Positions 6,528 through 14,293 of a stretch of 14,414 nt of DNA are shown here, piece by piece. Each line of letters opens with the position of its first letter. The stretch's first letter is position 1. Below the pieces are notes generated by a model. The model did not search any database. It was not told the DNA's origin and saw only the letters and a list, made by a program, of their open reading frames with translations. The DNA is taken from NCBI GenBank assembly GCA_964369415.1, contig CAYJFP010000036.1, positions 1 through 14,414 of the forward strand, in the 5' to 3' direction. The position numbers were made by a program, and so were the translations under genes. This DNA comes from SIG603 sp964369415 (lineage in GTDB: Bacteria; Bacillota; Clostridia; Oscillospirales; Acutalibacteraceae).

Positions 6528-8618
6528 TTAATTGTTGTTTATTAAACTGTTTGAATCTAAAATAAGACTTATGCTACCATCTCCAAGGATACTACAACCA
6601 GATAGACCTTTTTCTTTTAAATTATATTTATTAAAGAAAGGCGTAAATGGTTTTACAACAACTTGATATTCACCAAGTAGATTGTCCGCAAATATACAAG
6701 CTGGATGTGATGCGTTTTCAACTTGAATGATTATTCCTTCAGTCAAATCAGTCACCTTAGTGTCAATATCAAAAATTCTATGAAGTCTAATAATTGGATA
6801 GCATTCACCTCTTACCATAATCATCTCAGAACCATCAGCATTTTGAGTTATTTGGTCTTTGTCAGTTACTTTAAATGATTGGCTTATAGAAGCTATTGGT
6901 AATGTGAAAATTGTATCACCAACAGTGACATTCATACCGTCTGCAATAGCAAGTGTGAGTGGAATTTTAATAGTGAAAGTAGTTCCTTGGCCTAAAACAC
7001 TATTAATAGAAACTGTCCCGCCAACTTGCTCAATATTTTTTCTAACAACGTCCATACCAACGCCACGTCCCGAGAATTCTGTAACAGCAGCTTTTGTTGA
7101 AAAACCAGGAAGCATAATTAGACCAAATATTTCTTTATCAGTATATTCGCTTTCAGGCTTTGTAAGAATGCCATTTTGTCTTGCTTTTTCAAGAAGTTTT
7201 TCTGGATTTAATCCTTTACCATCGTCTGCTATATTAATGTGAATTTCACCGCCTACATTTTTAGCAGAAAGTAAAATTTCACCTACTTCAGATTTTCCAG
7301 CTGCTATTCTTTCTTCTGTAGTCTCAATGGCATGATCCATAGAGTTTCTTATCATATGCATAAATGGATCAACAATAGCATCGTTAATAGACTTGTCTAT
7401 CTCGGTGTCTCCACCTTCGGTAACAAGATCAGCTTTTTTGTCAAGCTTTTTACACATATCTCTAACAATACGCTCCATTTTAAGGAAAGTACCTGAAAGT
7501 GGAACCATTCTTATGGACATTACAACATCTTGCAATTCATCGGTAAGTTTTCTAAGTTCTCTGATAGATTTTGTAAAATTATCAAGTCTAAGACCTGCAA
7601 GATCTGGATTACTAGCAACCATAGATTCAGCCGTTACAATTTCACCAACTAAGTCCATTAGCTGATCGAGTTTATCCTGTTTTACACTTATAAGACTTTG
7701 TTTTGAAGGAGTAGAAACTTTATTTCCAGCATTTGCAGCAGAAGGTGCTGGTTGTTTAGGTTGTGGTGTTGTCGGAGAAGCAACTGACTTAGAAGTAGAT
7801 GAAGCCTTAGAATTATCTACACTATTCTCTTCTTCTTTTTTATCATCAGAATCTTCAATATCAATAACTTCATAAGTTTTAATATTCAAGAATTCATCTA
7901 TACATTTTACTATCTCGTCCTCGTCCTCATCAATAGGGTCGCATAAAACTAACAGACCGTTCTCGATAATTTCAGCACAAAGAGCAGAATCATTTTCGGG
8001 ATGTTCCGGGACAGAAGCAATTCTTTTACACAAATTTTGAAGCTGCGAAATAAGCATAAATGCTCTCATATTTTCCATTTGGCAATCATCTTCAAAAAAT
8101 ACTTTGATTGCGTATGGGAAACCGTCCATTCCTTTTGGAATAGATAAATCGGAATCACCGCCACCTTCGCTACTTCCTTGAGAAGATGTAGGTTCAGCTT
8201 GATTCTTAAGAATTTTAGTTAAATTATGTAATTTACCAATTAATTCAGAATGATCACCTTGTTCAAACTCGTCAGAAGAGCAAATTTTTTCTAGTTCTTC
8301 TTTAAGTGCATCTGAACCTGTAAGCATTAGATCAAACAAATCATTAAAAACTAAATCTAGCTTTTCCGGCTCGTCACGGATTACGAAGAATACATCTTCA
8401 AGTGAGTGTGACAAACTCGACATACTATCAAAGCTCATCATCGCAGATGAACCTTTAATTGTATGTGTTATTCTAAAAATATTATTGATATTCTCTTCAG
8501 ATAGGCTACCTGCACGCTCAGATTCAAGTAATATTTCATCTAATTGATCGAGCATGGTTTGTGTTTCATGAATAAATGTCTCAAGCATAACTTCCATTCC
8601 TGGTGCAATGTTTTGCAT
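6528..8618 (-). CDS. cheA: CheA chemotaxis sensor histidine kinase
   Basis: A 696-residue kinase that autophosphorylates under receptor control and passes phosphate to response regulators. Domains in order: P1/Hpt 1-110 with phospho-acceptor His52 (THTIKGSSAM); P2 regulator-binding 166-255; Ser/Pro/Lys-rich linker 256-306; P3 dimerisation 307-370; P4 ATPase 371-555 with N-box HMIRNSMDHA (421-430), G1 DDGKG (465-469) and G2 GRGVGMDVV (517-525); P5 CheW-like 556-696. All catalytic elements look intact, and length is close to the usual 650-700. A P2 domain implies a partner regulator, but none encoded in this window is a plain CheY. The ATG at 8618 is preceded by AAAGGATGAG. It is first gene of the operon, with a promoter about 105 bases upstream. 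Confidence 0.97.
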   Translation of the reverse strand: MQNIAPGMEVMLETFIHETQTMLDQLDEILLESERAGSLSEENINNIFRITHTIKGSSAMMSFDSMSSLSHSLEDVFFVIRDEPEKLDLVFNDLFDLMLTGSDALKEELEKICSSDEFEQGDHSELIGKLHNLTKILKNQAEPTSSQGSSEGGGDSDLSIPKGMDGFPYAIKVFFEDDCQMENMRAFMLISQLQNLCKRIASVPEHPENDSALCAEIIENGLLVLCDPIDEDEDEIVKCIDEFLNIKTYEVIDIEDSDDKKEEENSVDNSKASSTSKSVASPTTPQPKQPAPSAANAGNKVSTPSKQSLISVKQDKLDQLMDLVGEIVTAESMVASNPDLAGLRLDNFTKSIRELRKLTDELQDVVMSIRMVPLSGTFLKMERIVRDMCKKLDKKADLVTEGGDTEIDKSINDAIVDPFMHMIRNSMDHAIETTEERIAAGKSEVGEILLSAKNVGGEIHINIADDGKGLNPEKLLEKARQNGILTKPESEYTDKEIFGLIMLPGFSTKAAVTEFSGRGVGMDVVRKNIEQVGGTVSINSVLGQGTTFTIKIPLTLAIADGMNVTVGDTIFTLPIASISQSFKVTDKDQITQNADGSEMIMVRGECYPIIRLHRIFDIDTKVTDLTEGIIIQVENASHPACIFADNLLGEYQVVVKPFTPFFNKYNLKEKGLSGCSILGDGSISLILDSNSLINNN

Positions 8619-8678
8619 TTTTACTCATCCTTTCCCTATTAACAATATATATTTAGTTTACTAAGCAATTAACCTGAA

Positions 8679-8688
8679 TATGTACATA
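8679..8688. promoter_or_regulatory. 10-bp palindrome in the cheA leader
   Basis: TATGTACATA is a perfect 10-bp palindrome. It lies between the cheA promoter and its ribosome binding site, about 40 bases downstream of the -10 box. It could be a small operator, though one short palindrome in AT-rich DNA is weak evidence. Confidence 0.2.
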
Positions 8689-8724
8689 AAATACAACTAT
8701 TACATAATAATCACTAATGTAATT

Positions 8725-8753
8725 ATTATATAATTTTATTTTCAATATTACAA
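8725..8753 (-). promoter_or_regulatory. Promoter for the cheA-cheW-cheR-cheB operon
   Basis: Read on the minus strand, TTGTAA (8753-8748) and TATAAT (8730-8725) are 17 bases apart, a close match to a sigma-A promoter. The leader to the cheA ATG at 8618 would be about 100 bases. No sequence resembling the motility sigma factor consensus (TAAA, then GCCGATAT) was seen nearby, so the operon appears to use the housekeeping sigma factor. Confidence 0.65.
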
Positions 8754-8842
8754 GCTATTTAACAAAATATTATTTTTTTTTCTAAAAATAAATAATATAT
8801 ATTTTTTTTATGAAAATTACTTTCTTTTTTTACATCTTGGTG

Positions 8843-8848
8843 TATAAT
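8843..8848 (+). promoter_or_regulatory. -10 box for the FliK-like gene
   Basis: A perfect TATAAT lies 42 bases before the preferred TTG start at 8891. No convincing -35 box is present at 16-18 bases upstream (the region reads ACTTTC/CTTTCT). Its position inside the apparent N-terminal coding extension from ATG 8810 argues that the extension is not translated. Confidence 0.4.
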
Positions 8849-8890
8849 ATATATGATAGAAAAAATAAGTTGTTAAAGGATGAGATTGAT

Positions 8891-10357
8891 TTGCCGGATA
8901 TTTTAAAAGTCACTACACCGCTTGTCAATAAAAATGAAGCAATACTACCAAAACCTGGCTTGGATTCAGTTAATGCTTTTAATATTTCAGAAACTTCTAA
9001 AGTTATTCAACCTCATAATCAAAGTGAAATTTTAAAACAAAATACAGGTAGAAACAATAGCGATACACCGATTGTTCTTTTAAATATGCTAAAGGATCCA
9101 GCAGTTGCTGTTTCTTATTTGAAAAATATATCATTACTAGAAGAAATGTTTAGGCTGTTGCCTCAAAATAATAATCCAATTACTGCTGAAATTGAAAACG
9201 TGTTCAAAGAGTTAATGATTAATAAAGAAGATATAAAGCAAGAGTTTATGTCCCAAGAGAATATGTTTACAACATTTAAGGGTCCGCTGTTTGACTTTTT
9301 AAGAGAAATGAGTGCAAAGTACAGAGATGTTCCACATACACAAGTGCTGATTGCGAATTTACTAAAGTCAATCAATAATTTAGCCAATAGGGGCGATATT
9401 CTTGATTCTGTAGCGAATAGCTTGGCCTTTTTAAAGGATAATTTTGAATCAAATCCGAAGATTTTTACTCAAATTGAAAATTTATATAATGCTTTTAAGT
9501 CAGAGAATGTTCAAAAAAATGTTCCTCTTTTGAAAGAGGAAGTTTTGGCATTGATTAAAGAAATAGAAGGAAGTTTACTTTATTCACCAAAAATTGGTAA
9601 AGTCTTATCAATAATGGTTTATAATTTGTCAAGATATAATCAGAATTTCACATTTTTTAATGAATCAGTGTATAAACTTAGACAAGTTTTGAATATGTCA
9701 GAACAGAAAATACTTTCAGATTTTGCAAATTCTTACACTTCGCTCTTGAATTTTGATGAATTATCTAATACAATGTATAAAGAGGGGTTAAATCAGGGGA
9801 GTTTTATGACTGATTTTCTAAATCGCTCTGGAGACTCAAGCTCAAAGGTTATGGATGCACTGATAAGGCTTATTTCTACTCAGTCATCTAATGAAACTGG
9901 TAATTTGGCTGATGCCGCAAAAATAGATTCTATAATTCAAAGTTTGCTTTCATCGCCATGTAATTTCACCCCTTTACTGCATTTCATTGTTCCTGTTTTA
10001 GATGGAAACATGCGTGCTTTTGCAGAAATTTGGATTAATCCACAAAGCGATGAAAAGGACATGCCAGAAGGAGTAAAAAGTGGGATACACTTTTTAATGG
10101 TTGTGGATGTTGAGTCTATTGGTAGATTTGAGGCCGAGATTTTTGTCTATGACAAAACTGTAGATTTGCATTTATACTGCCCATATGGATATACAGGAAG
10201 ATATGAAAGTATGTTTTCTGATGTTTCGGTGGCTTTGAATAAAATTAATTATAAGCTTGGTAACACAAAAATTGAAACGATGAAGAATTCTCGTTCGCTA
10301 ATGGATGTGTTTAAATCATTGCCTTACAAAAGGATGGGTGTTGATGTCAGAATTTGA
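8891..10357 (+). CDS. FliK-like flagellar hook-length control family protein
   Basis: A 488-residue, mostly helical protein. The N-terminal 360 residues are low in recognisable motifs. The C-terminal part (about 361-478) resembles the FliK C-terminal domain, with the strand pattern VDVESIGRFEAEIFVYDKTVDLHLYC near 405-430. In FliK this domain tells the export gate to switch from hook to filament substrates. The next gene is an FlhB C-terminal-like protein, its expected partner, as in B. subtilis ylqG-ylqH. The frame opens at ATG 8810 without a ribosome site and through a TATAAT box. TTG 8891 was chosen because AAAGGATGAG lies just upstream, the same sequence and spacing as at cheA. It overlaps the next gene by 14 bases. 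The FliK assignment rests on weak similarity plus context. Confidence 0.6.
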   Translation: MPDILKVTTPLVNKNEAILPKPGLDSVNAFNISETSKVIQPHNQSEILKQNTGRNNSDTPIVLLNMLKDPAVAVSYLKNISLLEEMFRLLPQNNNPITAEIENVFKELMINKEDIKQEFMSQENMFTTFKGPLFDFLREMSAKYRDVPHTQVLIANLLKSINNLANRGDILDSVANSLAFLKDNFESNPKIFTQIENLYNAFKSENVQKNVPLLKEEVLALIKEIEGSLLYSPKIGKVLSIMVYNLSRYNQNFTFFNESVYKLRQVLNMSEQKILSDFANSYTSLLNFDELSNTMYKEGLNQGSFMTDFLNRSGDSSSKVMDALIRLISTQSSNETGNLADAAKIDSIIQSLLSSPCNFTPLLHFIVPVLDGNMRAFAEIWINPQSDEKDMPEGVKSGIHFLMVVDVESIGRFEAEIFVYDKTVDLHLYCPYGYTGRYESMFSDVSVALNKINYKLGNTKIETMKNSRSLMDVFKSLPYKRMGVDVRI

Positions 10358-10649
10358 TAACAGAAAAAAAGCTGTTGCCTTAAAATATAATTCAGATGAA
10401 GATGCGGCTCCTGTTGTAATCGCATGTGGATATGGTGAAACAGCCGAGAGAATTATTAATGTAGCTGAAAATAGGGGAATACCTGTTTATAGAGATGATA
10501 GCATTGCATCAATGCTTTGCATGTTAGATGTAGGAGCAAAAATTCCTGAAGAAATCTATGTGCTTGTTGCGGTGATTTATAGTCAGATACTAAATACCGC
10601 ATCAAAAGTAAAAATAACGGATAACTTACATAATGGTAATATAAAATGA
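10344..10649 (+). CDS. FlhB C-terminal-domain-like protein (FhlB/YlqH type)
   Basis: A 101-residue cytoplasmic protein matching only the C-terminal part of FlhB/YscU, the type III export switch. RKKAVALKYNSDEDAAPVV (7-25) aligns with the region right after the FlhB self-cleavage site. GIPVYRDDSIASML (45-58) and IPEEIYVLVA (67-76) match the rest. FlhB's membrane part and its NPTH cleavage motif are absent, as in known FhlB/YlqH proteins, which can partly stand in for the FlhB C-terminal domain. ATG 10344 was chosen because AAAAGGA (10328-10334) sits nine bases upstream; an earlier in-frame ATG at 10305 adds residues foreign to the family. It overlaps the FliK-like gene by 14 bases and the VanY-like gene by 4 (ATGA), indicating translational coupling. 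Confidence 0.85.
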   Translation: MSEFDNRKKAVALKYNSDEDAAPVVIACGYGETAERIINVAENRGIPVYRDDSIASMLCMLDVGAKIPEEIYVLVAVIYSQILNTASKVKITDNLHNGNIK

Positions 10650-11455
10650 GAAAGCGAATTGAAAGGCTTAGAGAAGAAAGTGAAACATTTAAAAGAAAAA
10701 CTAAATTACGAAATGCAGTAGTATTCAAGGGTATTTTGCTTTGTGTAGTTTTGTTTTATGGAGTCACATTTCTAGCAGGTGCAGTAAGTCCGGATAGCGA
10801 GGACACTTTAGACTCGTCTGATAATCAAAATAGTAGCGATGAAATAGATAACAGTAAGTATAATGATATATTTGTAAGTTCAGGTTATGTTCCGCCTTGG
10901 AATATGATACTTGTAAACGATGATAATCCAATTCCAGACGATTTTGAAGTTGAACTTGAATATGTAGGTGACGCCTTAGTAGATAAGAGAATTATCTTGT
11001 CACTATCATCAATGATAGAAGATGCAGAAAATGACGGCGTGGAGTTGAGAGTAATATCATCTTATAGAGATAAAAATGAGCAAGCTGCTCTTTTTAATAA
11101 TAAGTTGAATAGCTATTTAGACGAAGGTTTAAGCCTTGAAGAAAGCACTGAGAAAACAAGTTTATACTTGCAAGAGGCTGGATTTAGTGAACATCAGACG
11201 GGCTTGGCTATAGATTTTGCAGGAAATCAAGTTAATGCGGTTTTAAATGATAATTTTGCAGAAACTAAAGAGTATGAATGGCTTATGGAAAATTCAGTAA
11301 AATATGGTTTTGTTGAAAGGTATCCAAAAGGTAAAGAGGAGATTACAGGAATACAATGGGAATCGTGGCATTTTAGGTATGTTGGAGAAGAAGCTGCGTT
11401 TGAAATGTCATCAGAAGTTCTTTGCCTTGAAGAATATTTAGTTAAATTACAATGA
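10646..11455 (+). CDS. VanY-type D-alanyl-D-alanine carboxypeptidase (peptidase M15B), membrane anchored
   Basis: A 269-residue zinc peptidase that trims the terminal D-Ala from peptidoglycan stem peptides outside the membrane. A basic N-terminus (1-23) and one membrane segment (about 24-46) give a type II anchor. An acidic Ser/Asp-rich linker (49-72) leads to the M15 domain. Zinc and catalytic residues are visible: ISSYRDKNEQAALF (137-150), His183 and Asp190 in SEHQTGLAID (181-190), and Glu239 with His242 in ESWHFRYVG (239-247). The ATG overlaps the stop of the FhlB-like gene as ATGA, and no strong ribosome site is present, so it probably depends on upstream translation. There is no vancomycin-resistance context (no vanR, vanS or vanH), so a housekeeping wall-remodelling role is more likely. 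Confidence 0.92.
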   Translation: MRKRIERLREESETFKRKTKLRNAVVFKGILLCVVLFYGVTFLAGAVSPDSEDTLDSSDNQNSSDEIDNSKYNDIFVSSGYVPPWNMILVNDDNPIPDDFEVELEYVGDALVDKRIILSLSSMIEDAENDGVELRVISSYRDKNEQAALFNNKLNSYLDEGLSLEESTEKTSLYLQEAGFSEHQTGLAIDFAGNQVNAVLNDNFAETKEYEWLMENSVKYGFVERYPKGKEEITGIQWESWHFRYVGEEAAFEMSSEVLCLEEYLVKLQ

Positions 11456-11495
11456 AAATTTGTAAAATATATGATGTTGGGATGTGGTCTGATAT

Positions 11496-12392
11496 ATGAG
11501 TAGCATTTTGACTTCCACCGGTAATGGTGAACTAGAGGTTATGGAATTTACTGTCAGTGGTAAATCCTATGGAATCAATGTTTTAAAACTCAAAGGTATT
11601 GTTCAGCTTGGAGATGTGGTAGGTATGCCGCAGACTTCAGGTGTCATAATGGGAGTTTCGAACATTCGTGAAGAAATGGTTCCAATTATAGACTTAAAGT
11701 TTGCATTAACTGGTGAGACTTCAGAAATCAAAGAAAAGGCACTTGTTCTTTTGTGTGAGTTTAATGGCACAAGTGTTGCATTTTACGTCGATGCGGTTGA
11801 AGGCATTAGAAGACTAAAATGGAGCGACATGAAAAATGATAATCTAAATGATAAGGCAAAGATTACCGTTGGTGGATTTTTGATTGACGGTAGTGTTCTT
11901 CTCATGCTAGATTTTGAAAGTATAATCATGGAAACTTCATTGGGTAAAAGCTATATTGAGCTTAAAAAAGAAGAAAAAAGTACGACTGTTTGTGCAGATA
12001 AATACATTTTATTTGCAGAGGATTCCTTGCTAATTTCTGAAAAAATTCAAGCAATTTTAAGAGATGTTGGTTACAAAAATGTTGTATACTTCACAAATGG
12101 AAAAGAAGCACAAGATTACTTAATAGCTTTAAGAGCCAGCAAAGGTGAAAACTTTACAGATCAGGCAAATATTCTTATATCAGATATTGAAATGCCTGTC
12201 ATGGATGGTTATACACTTACTAAGTTTGTTAAATCTGACCCGATTCTTAAAAAGCTTCCAGTGGTTTTCTTCTCATCACTTATTTCTGATGAGTTATATC
12301 ATAAAGGGCAAAAAGTCGGTGCGGATGCACAAATATGCAAACCTTCAGCAAAAGAACTTGTTGAGACTATTGAAAAATATATATTGAGGTAA
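11496..12392 (+). CDS. cheV: CheV: CheW adaptor domain fused to a response-regulator receiver
   Basis: A 298-residue coupling protein. Residues about 12-150 form a CheW domain (MEFTVSGKSYGINVLKLKGI, then VSNIREEMVPIIDL). Residues 168-298 form a receiver with acidic pair Glu175/Asp176, phospho-acceptor Asp230 (ISDIEMPVMDGYT), Ser260 (FFSSL) and Lys282 (CKP). CheV links receptors to CheA and is thought to drive adaptation or act as a phosphate sink when phosphorylated. It is the only receiver domain in the window. The ATG at 11496 has only a loose site (GGGAT at 11479-11483, 12 bases away), so translation may be modest. It is 40 bases after the VanY-like gene and 6 bases before the receptor gene, consistent with one operon. 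Confidence 0.95.
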   Translation: MSSILTSTGNGELEVMEFTVSGKSYGINVLKLKGIVQLGDVVGMPQTSGVIMGVSNIREEMVPIIDLKFALTGETSEIKEKALVLLCEFNGTSVAFYVDAVEGIRRLKWSDMKNDNLNDKAKITVGGFLIDGSVLLMLDFESIIMETSLGKSYIELKKEEKSTTVCADKYILFAEDSLLISEKIQAILRDVGYKNVVYFTNGKEAQDYLIALRASKGENFTDQANILISDIEMPVMDGYTLTKFVKSDPILKKLPVVFFSSLISDELYHKGQKVGADAQICKPSAKELVETIEKYILR

Positions 12393-12398
12393 GAAAAT

Positions 12399-14132
12399 AT
12401 GAATAAAATGTCGATTATAAAAGCAATTCTGGTTAGATTTATCTTTATCATTATTAGTTTCTTTATGATTCTAGGAACTGTATTGTATGTAAATGCACAA
12501 ATTTCACATTATAATAATGTAACAGCTACTCTTAATTCTAGCGAAAATATGTTATATCAAGGTGAAATTTTTAGCATTGAATGGGGAATAGGGTTATATA
12601 ACCATTCAGCTTACGGAGCATCATTTAGTGGTTCTACAGATTCTAGTGATTATCCGATAAAAGCACTTTCTGGTACTGAGTATGAAGCTTCAGCAGCAGC
12701 TCTTCATAATTCTTTTGTAAGTTCTATTCAAACTGATATTGATAAGATTTTTGCCGCTGGGCAACAAATTTTGTCTTTGCCGGCAGATAGTGGTGCAGAA
12801 AAACTTGATATTTATTTGAGTACAATAGCAACAACTATTACACAAATGAATGAAAAGTTGAATCAACAGGTTGCACTTATTGAAACTAATATTAATAATG
12901 TACAAGTAGCTCAAGATACTTTATCAGTAATTGCAGTGGCGATTTTTGCAGCAATACTAGTAATTTTAGTTTTAGTATGTGTGAATGTTATCATGTACGT
13001 CAATTCTCATATATCTAAACCTCTTAATAAGTTTCTTATCAGCGCAGAAAAACTTTCTAAAGGCGATTTGGACCTTGACTTCACTTATAGTACTAAAAAT
13101 AAAGAAATGCATGACTTATCTCATTCTCTTGATGTTTCAACTAGTGAACTTAAAAGAATTATTGCAGGAATAAACACAGGAGTTTATGAACTAGCAAATA
13201 AGAATTTTTCTATTGATTTTAAAGTTAACTTCCCAGGAGAATTTGCTGAAATTGAAAAATCTATGGCTGCTTTAATTAAAACGATTAGAGGAACTATGGA
13301 TGAAATCAGAGATTCTGCTTCGCAGGTAACTTCTGGTTCAGAGCAAGTAGCTTCAGCGGCTCAAGCTCTAGCACAAGGTGCAACACAACAGGCAAGTAGC
13401 GTAGAAGAGCTTTCAGCTACTATTGAGACCATTTCTAAACAAGTTACAAGCACTGCTGAAAATGCTAAAAAAGCAAATGAAGGCGGAGAGATTGCAAGAG
13501 AAGTTGTAACTAGAAGCACAAACGAAATGAACCAATTAATGGAAGCTATTGCTGAAATTAAGCAATCTTCAACCGATATAGGCAAGATTATTAAAACTAT
13601 TGATGATATAGCATTCCAAACAAATATCCTTGCGCTTAATGCCGCTGTTGAAGCTGCTCGTGCCGGACAAGCTGGTAAAGGATTTGCGGTTGTTGCAGAT
13701 GAAGTTAGAAATCTTGCTCAAAAATCTGCCGAAGCCGCTAAAAATACAACTGTTCTCATTCAGTCTTCATTAGATGCAGTTGCTAAGGGCTCAGAGCTTG
13801 CAGATAACACATATAAGGCCTTTGGTGAGGTTGAGGAAAATTCTGCACAAGTATTAGAAATTGTTGCATTAATTGCAGATGCTTCTGACGCACAGGCAAA
13901 AGCTGTCGAAGAGGTATTCGATGCAGTAAATCAAATTTCTGCTGTTGTTCAAACAAATACAGCTACAGCTGAAGAAAGTGCTGCTGCAAGCGAAGAGTTA
14001 AACGGTCAGGCAAATACGATGACTTCATTGGTTAATGAATTTAAAACGGCTTCCTCAAGTGCACGTTTACCTCTTGCGTCTACAGCGCAAGAAGAGTTCC
14101 ATTCAACAAGAAAGATAAGCAATAAATATTGA
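12399..14132 (+). CDS. Methyl-accepting chemotaxis protein (transmembrane receptor)
   Basis: A 577-residue receptor. TM1 is at about 8-31, an extracellular sensing domain at 32-173, and TM2 at about 174-200. A HAMP domain follows at 200-254, then a second HAMP-like unit at 255-305 (ELANKNFSIDFKVNFPGEF...), then the signalling coiled coil at 306-550. The conserved kinase-contact hairpin tip is around 403-440 (DDIAFQTNILALNAAVEAAR, then GFAVVADEVRNLA). The sensing domain matches no named fold by eye. The C-terminus (RKISNKY) lacks the NWETF-type CheR-tethering pentapeptide of enterobacterial receptors. GAGG at 12386-12389 lies nine bases before the ATG, overlapping the end of cheV, so the two are cotranscribed and likely work together. 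Ligand unknown. Confidence 0.95.
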   Translation: MNKMSIIKAILVRFIFIIISFFMILGTVLYVNAQISHYNNVTATLNSSENMLYQGEIFSIEWGIGLYNHSAYGASFSGSTDSSDYPIKALSGTEYEASAAALHNSFVSSIQTDIDKIFAAGQQILSLPADSGAEKLDIYLSTIATTITQMNEKLNQQVALIETNINNVQVAQDTLSVIAVAIFAAILVILVLVCVNVIMYVNSHISKPLNKFLISAEKLSKGDLDLDFTYSTKNKEMHDLSHSLDVSTSELKRIIAGINTGVYELANKNFSIDFKVNFPGEFAEIEKSMAALIKTIRGTMDEIRDSASQVTSGSEQVASAAQALAQGATQQASSVEELSATIETISKQVTSTAENAKKANEGGEIAREVVTRSTNEMNQLMEAIAEIKQSSTDIGKIIKTIDDIAFQTNILALNAAVEAARAGQAGKGFAVVADEVRNLAQKSAEAAKNTTVLIQSSLDAVAKGSELADNTYKAFGEVEENSAQVLEIVALIADASDAQAKAVEEVFDAVNQISAVVQTNTATAEESAAASEELNGQANTMTSLVNEFKTASSSARLPLASTAQEEFHSTRKISNKY

Positions 14133-14136
14133 TTAC

Positions 14137-14169
14137 TATCACTTTGAAAGACACAGTACTTTAGTGATA
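14137..14169 (+). other. Hairpin 1 after the receptor gene
   Basis: TATCACT (14137-14143) pairs perfectly with AGTGATA (14163-14169) across a 19-base loop, starting 5 bases after the receptor stop codon. No T run follows, so it is not a standard intrinsic terminator. It is the first of three hairpins in this gap. Confidence 0.4.
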
Positions 14170-14171
14170 AG

Positions 14172-14219
14172 ATACCTCCAAAGTAATTTGCGTATTTTAC
14201 GCATCTACTTTGGAGGTAT
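14172..14219. repeat. Long perfect palindromic hairpin after the receptor gene
   Basis: A perfect 14-bp stem pairs 14172-14185 with 14206-14219. Inside it a second 6-bp stem (14189-14194 with 14198-14203) closes a 3-base loop. There is no T tract on either side, so it may act as an mRNA 3'-end stabiliser, a terminator of a less usual kind, or a small palindromic repeat element. Only one copy is seen in this window. Confidence 0.75.
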
Positions 14220-14232
14220 TATGTTGTTGAGC

Positions 14233-14291
14233 AAAAAAGTGTTAATCCTACTAATCTTACGTAGTTTGAAAGATTAAGGACTAACATTTTT
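14233..14291. terminator. Bidirectional terminator between the receptor gene and spoIVB
   Basis: An imperfect hairpin: an inner 7-bp stem (14252-14258 with 14270-14276), then 14246-14249 with 14277-14280, then 14240-14244 with 14282-14286. The outer arms are A6 (14233-14238) and T5 (14287-14291), with small bulges and one A-C mismatch. On the minus strand it starts 2 bases after the spoIVB stop and ends in a run of six T, so it most clearly ends spoIVB. On the plus strand it can also end the receptor transcript. Confidence 0.75.
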
Positions 14292-14293
14292 GT

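Noticed and set aside
6859..7665. Open frames on the plus strand opposite cheA
   Set aside because: They are antisense to strongly conserved CheA domains, show no ribosome sites or protein motifs, and arise from the codon pattern of the real gene.
8810..8890. N-terminal extension of the FliK-like protein starting at ATG 8810, which would look like a membrane segment
   Set aside because: There is no ribosome site before 8810 and the stretch contains a perfect TATAAT box. TTG 8891 has a strong site matching that of cheA.
10646..11455. Vancomycin-resistance gene vanY
   Set aside because: The catalytic motif is shared by many chromosomal M15B carboxypeptidases, and no other van genes are present.
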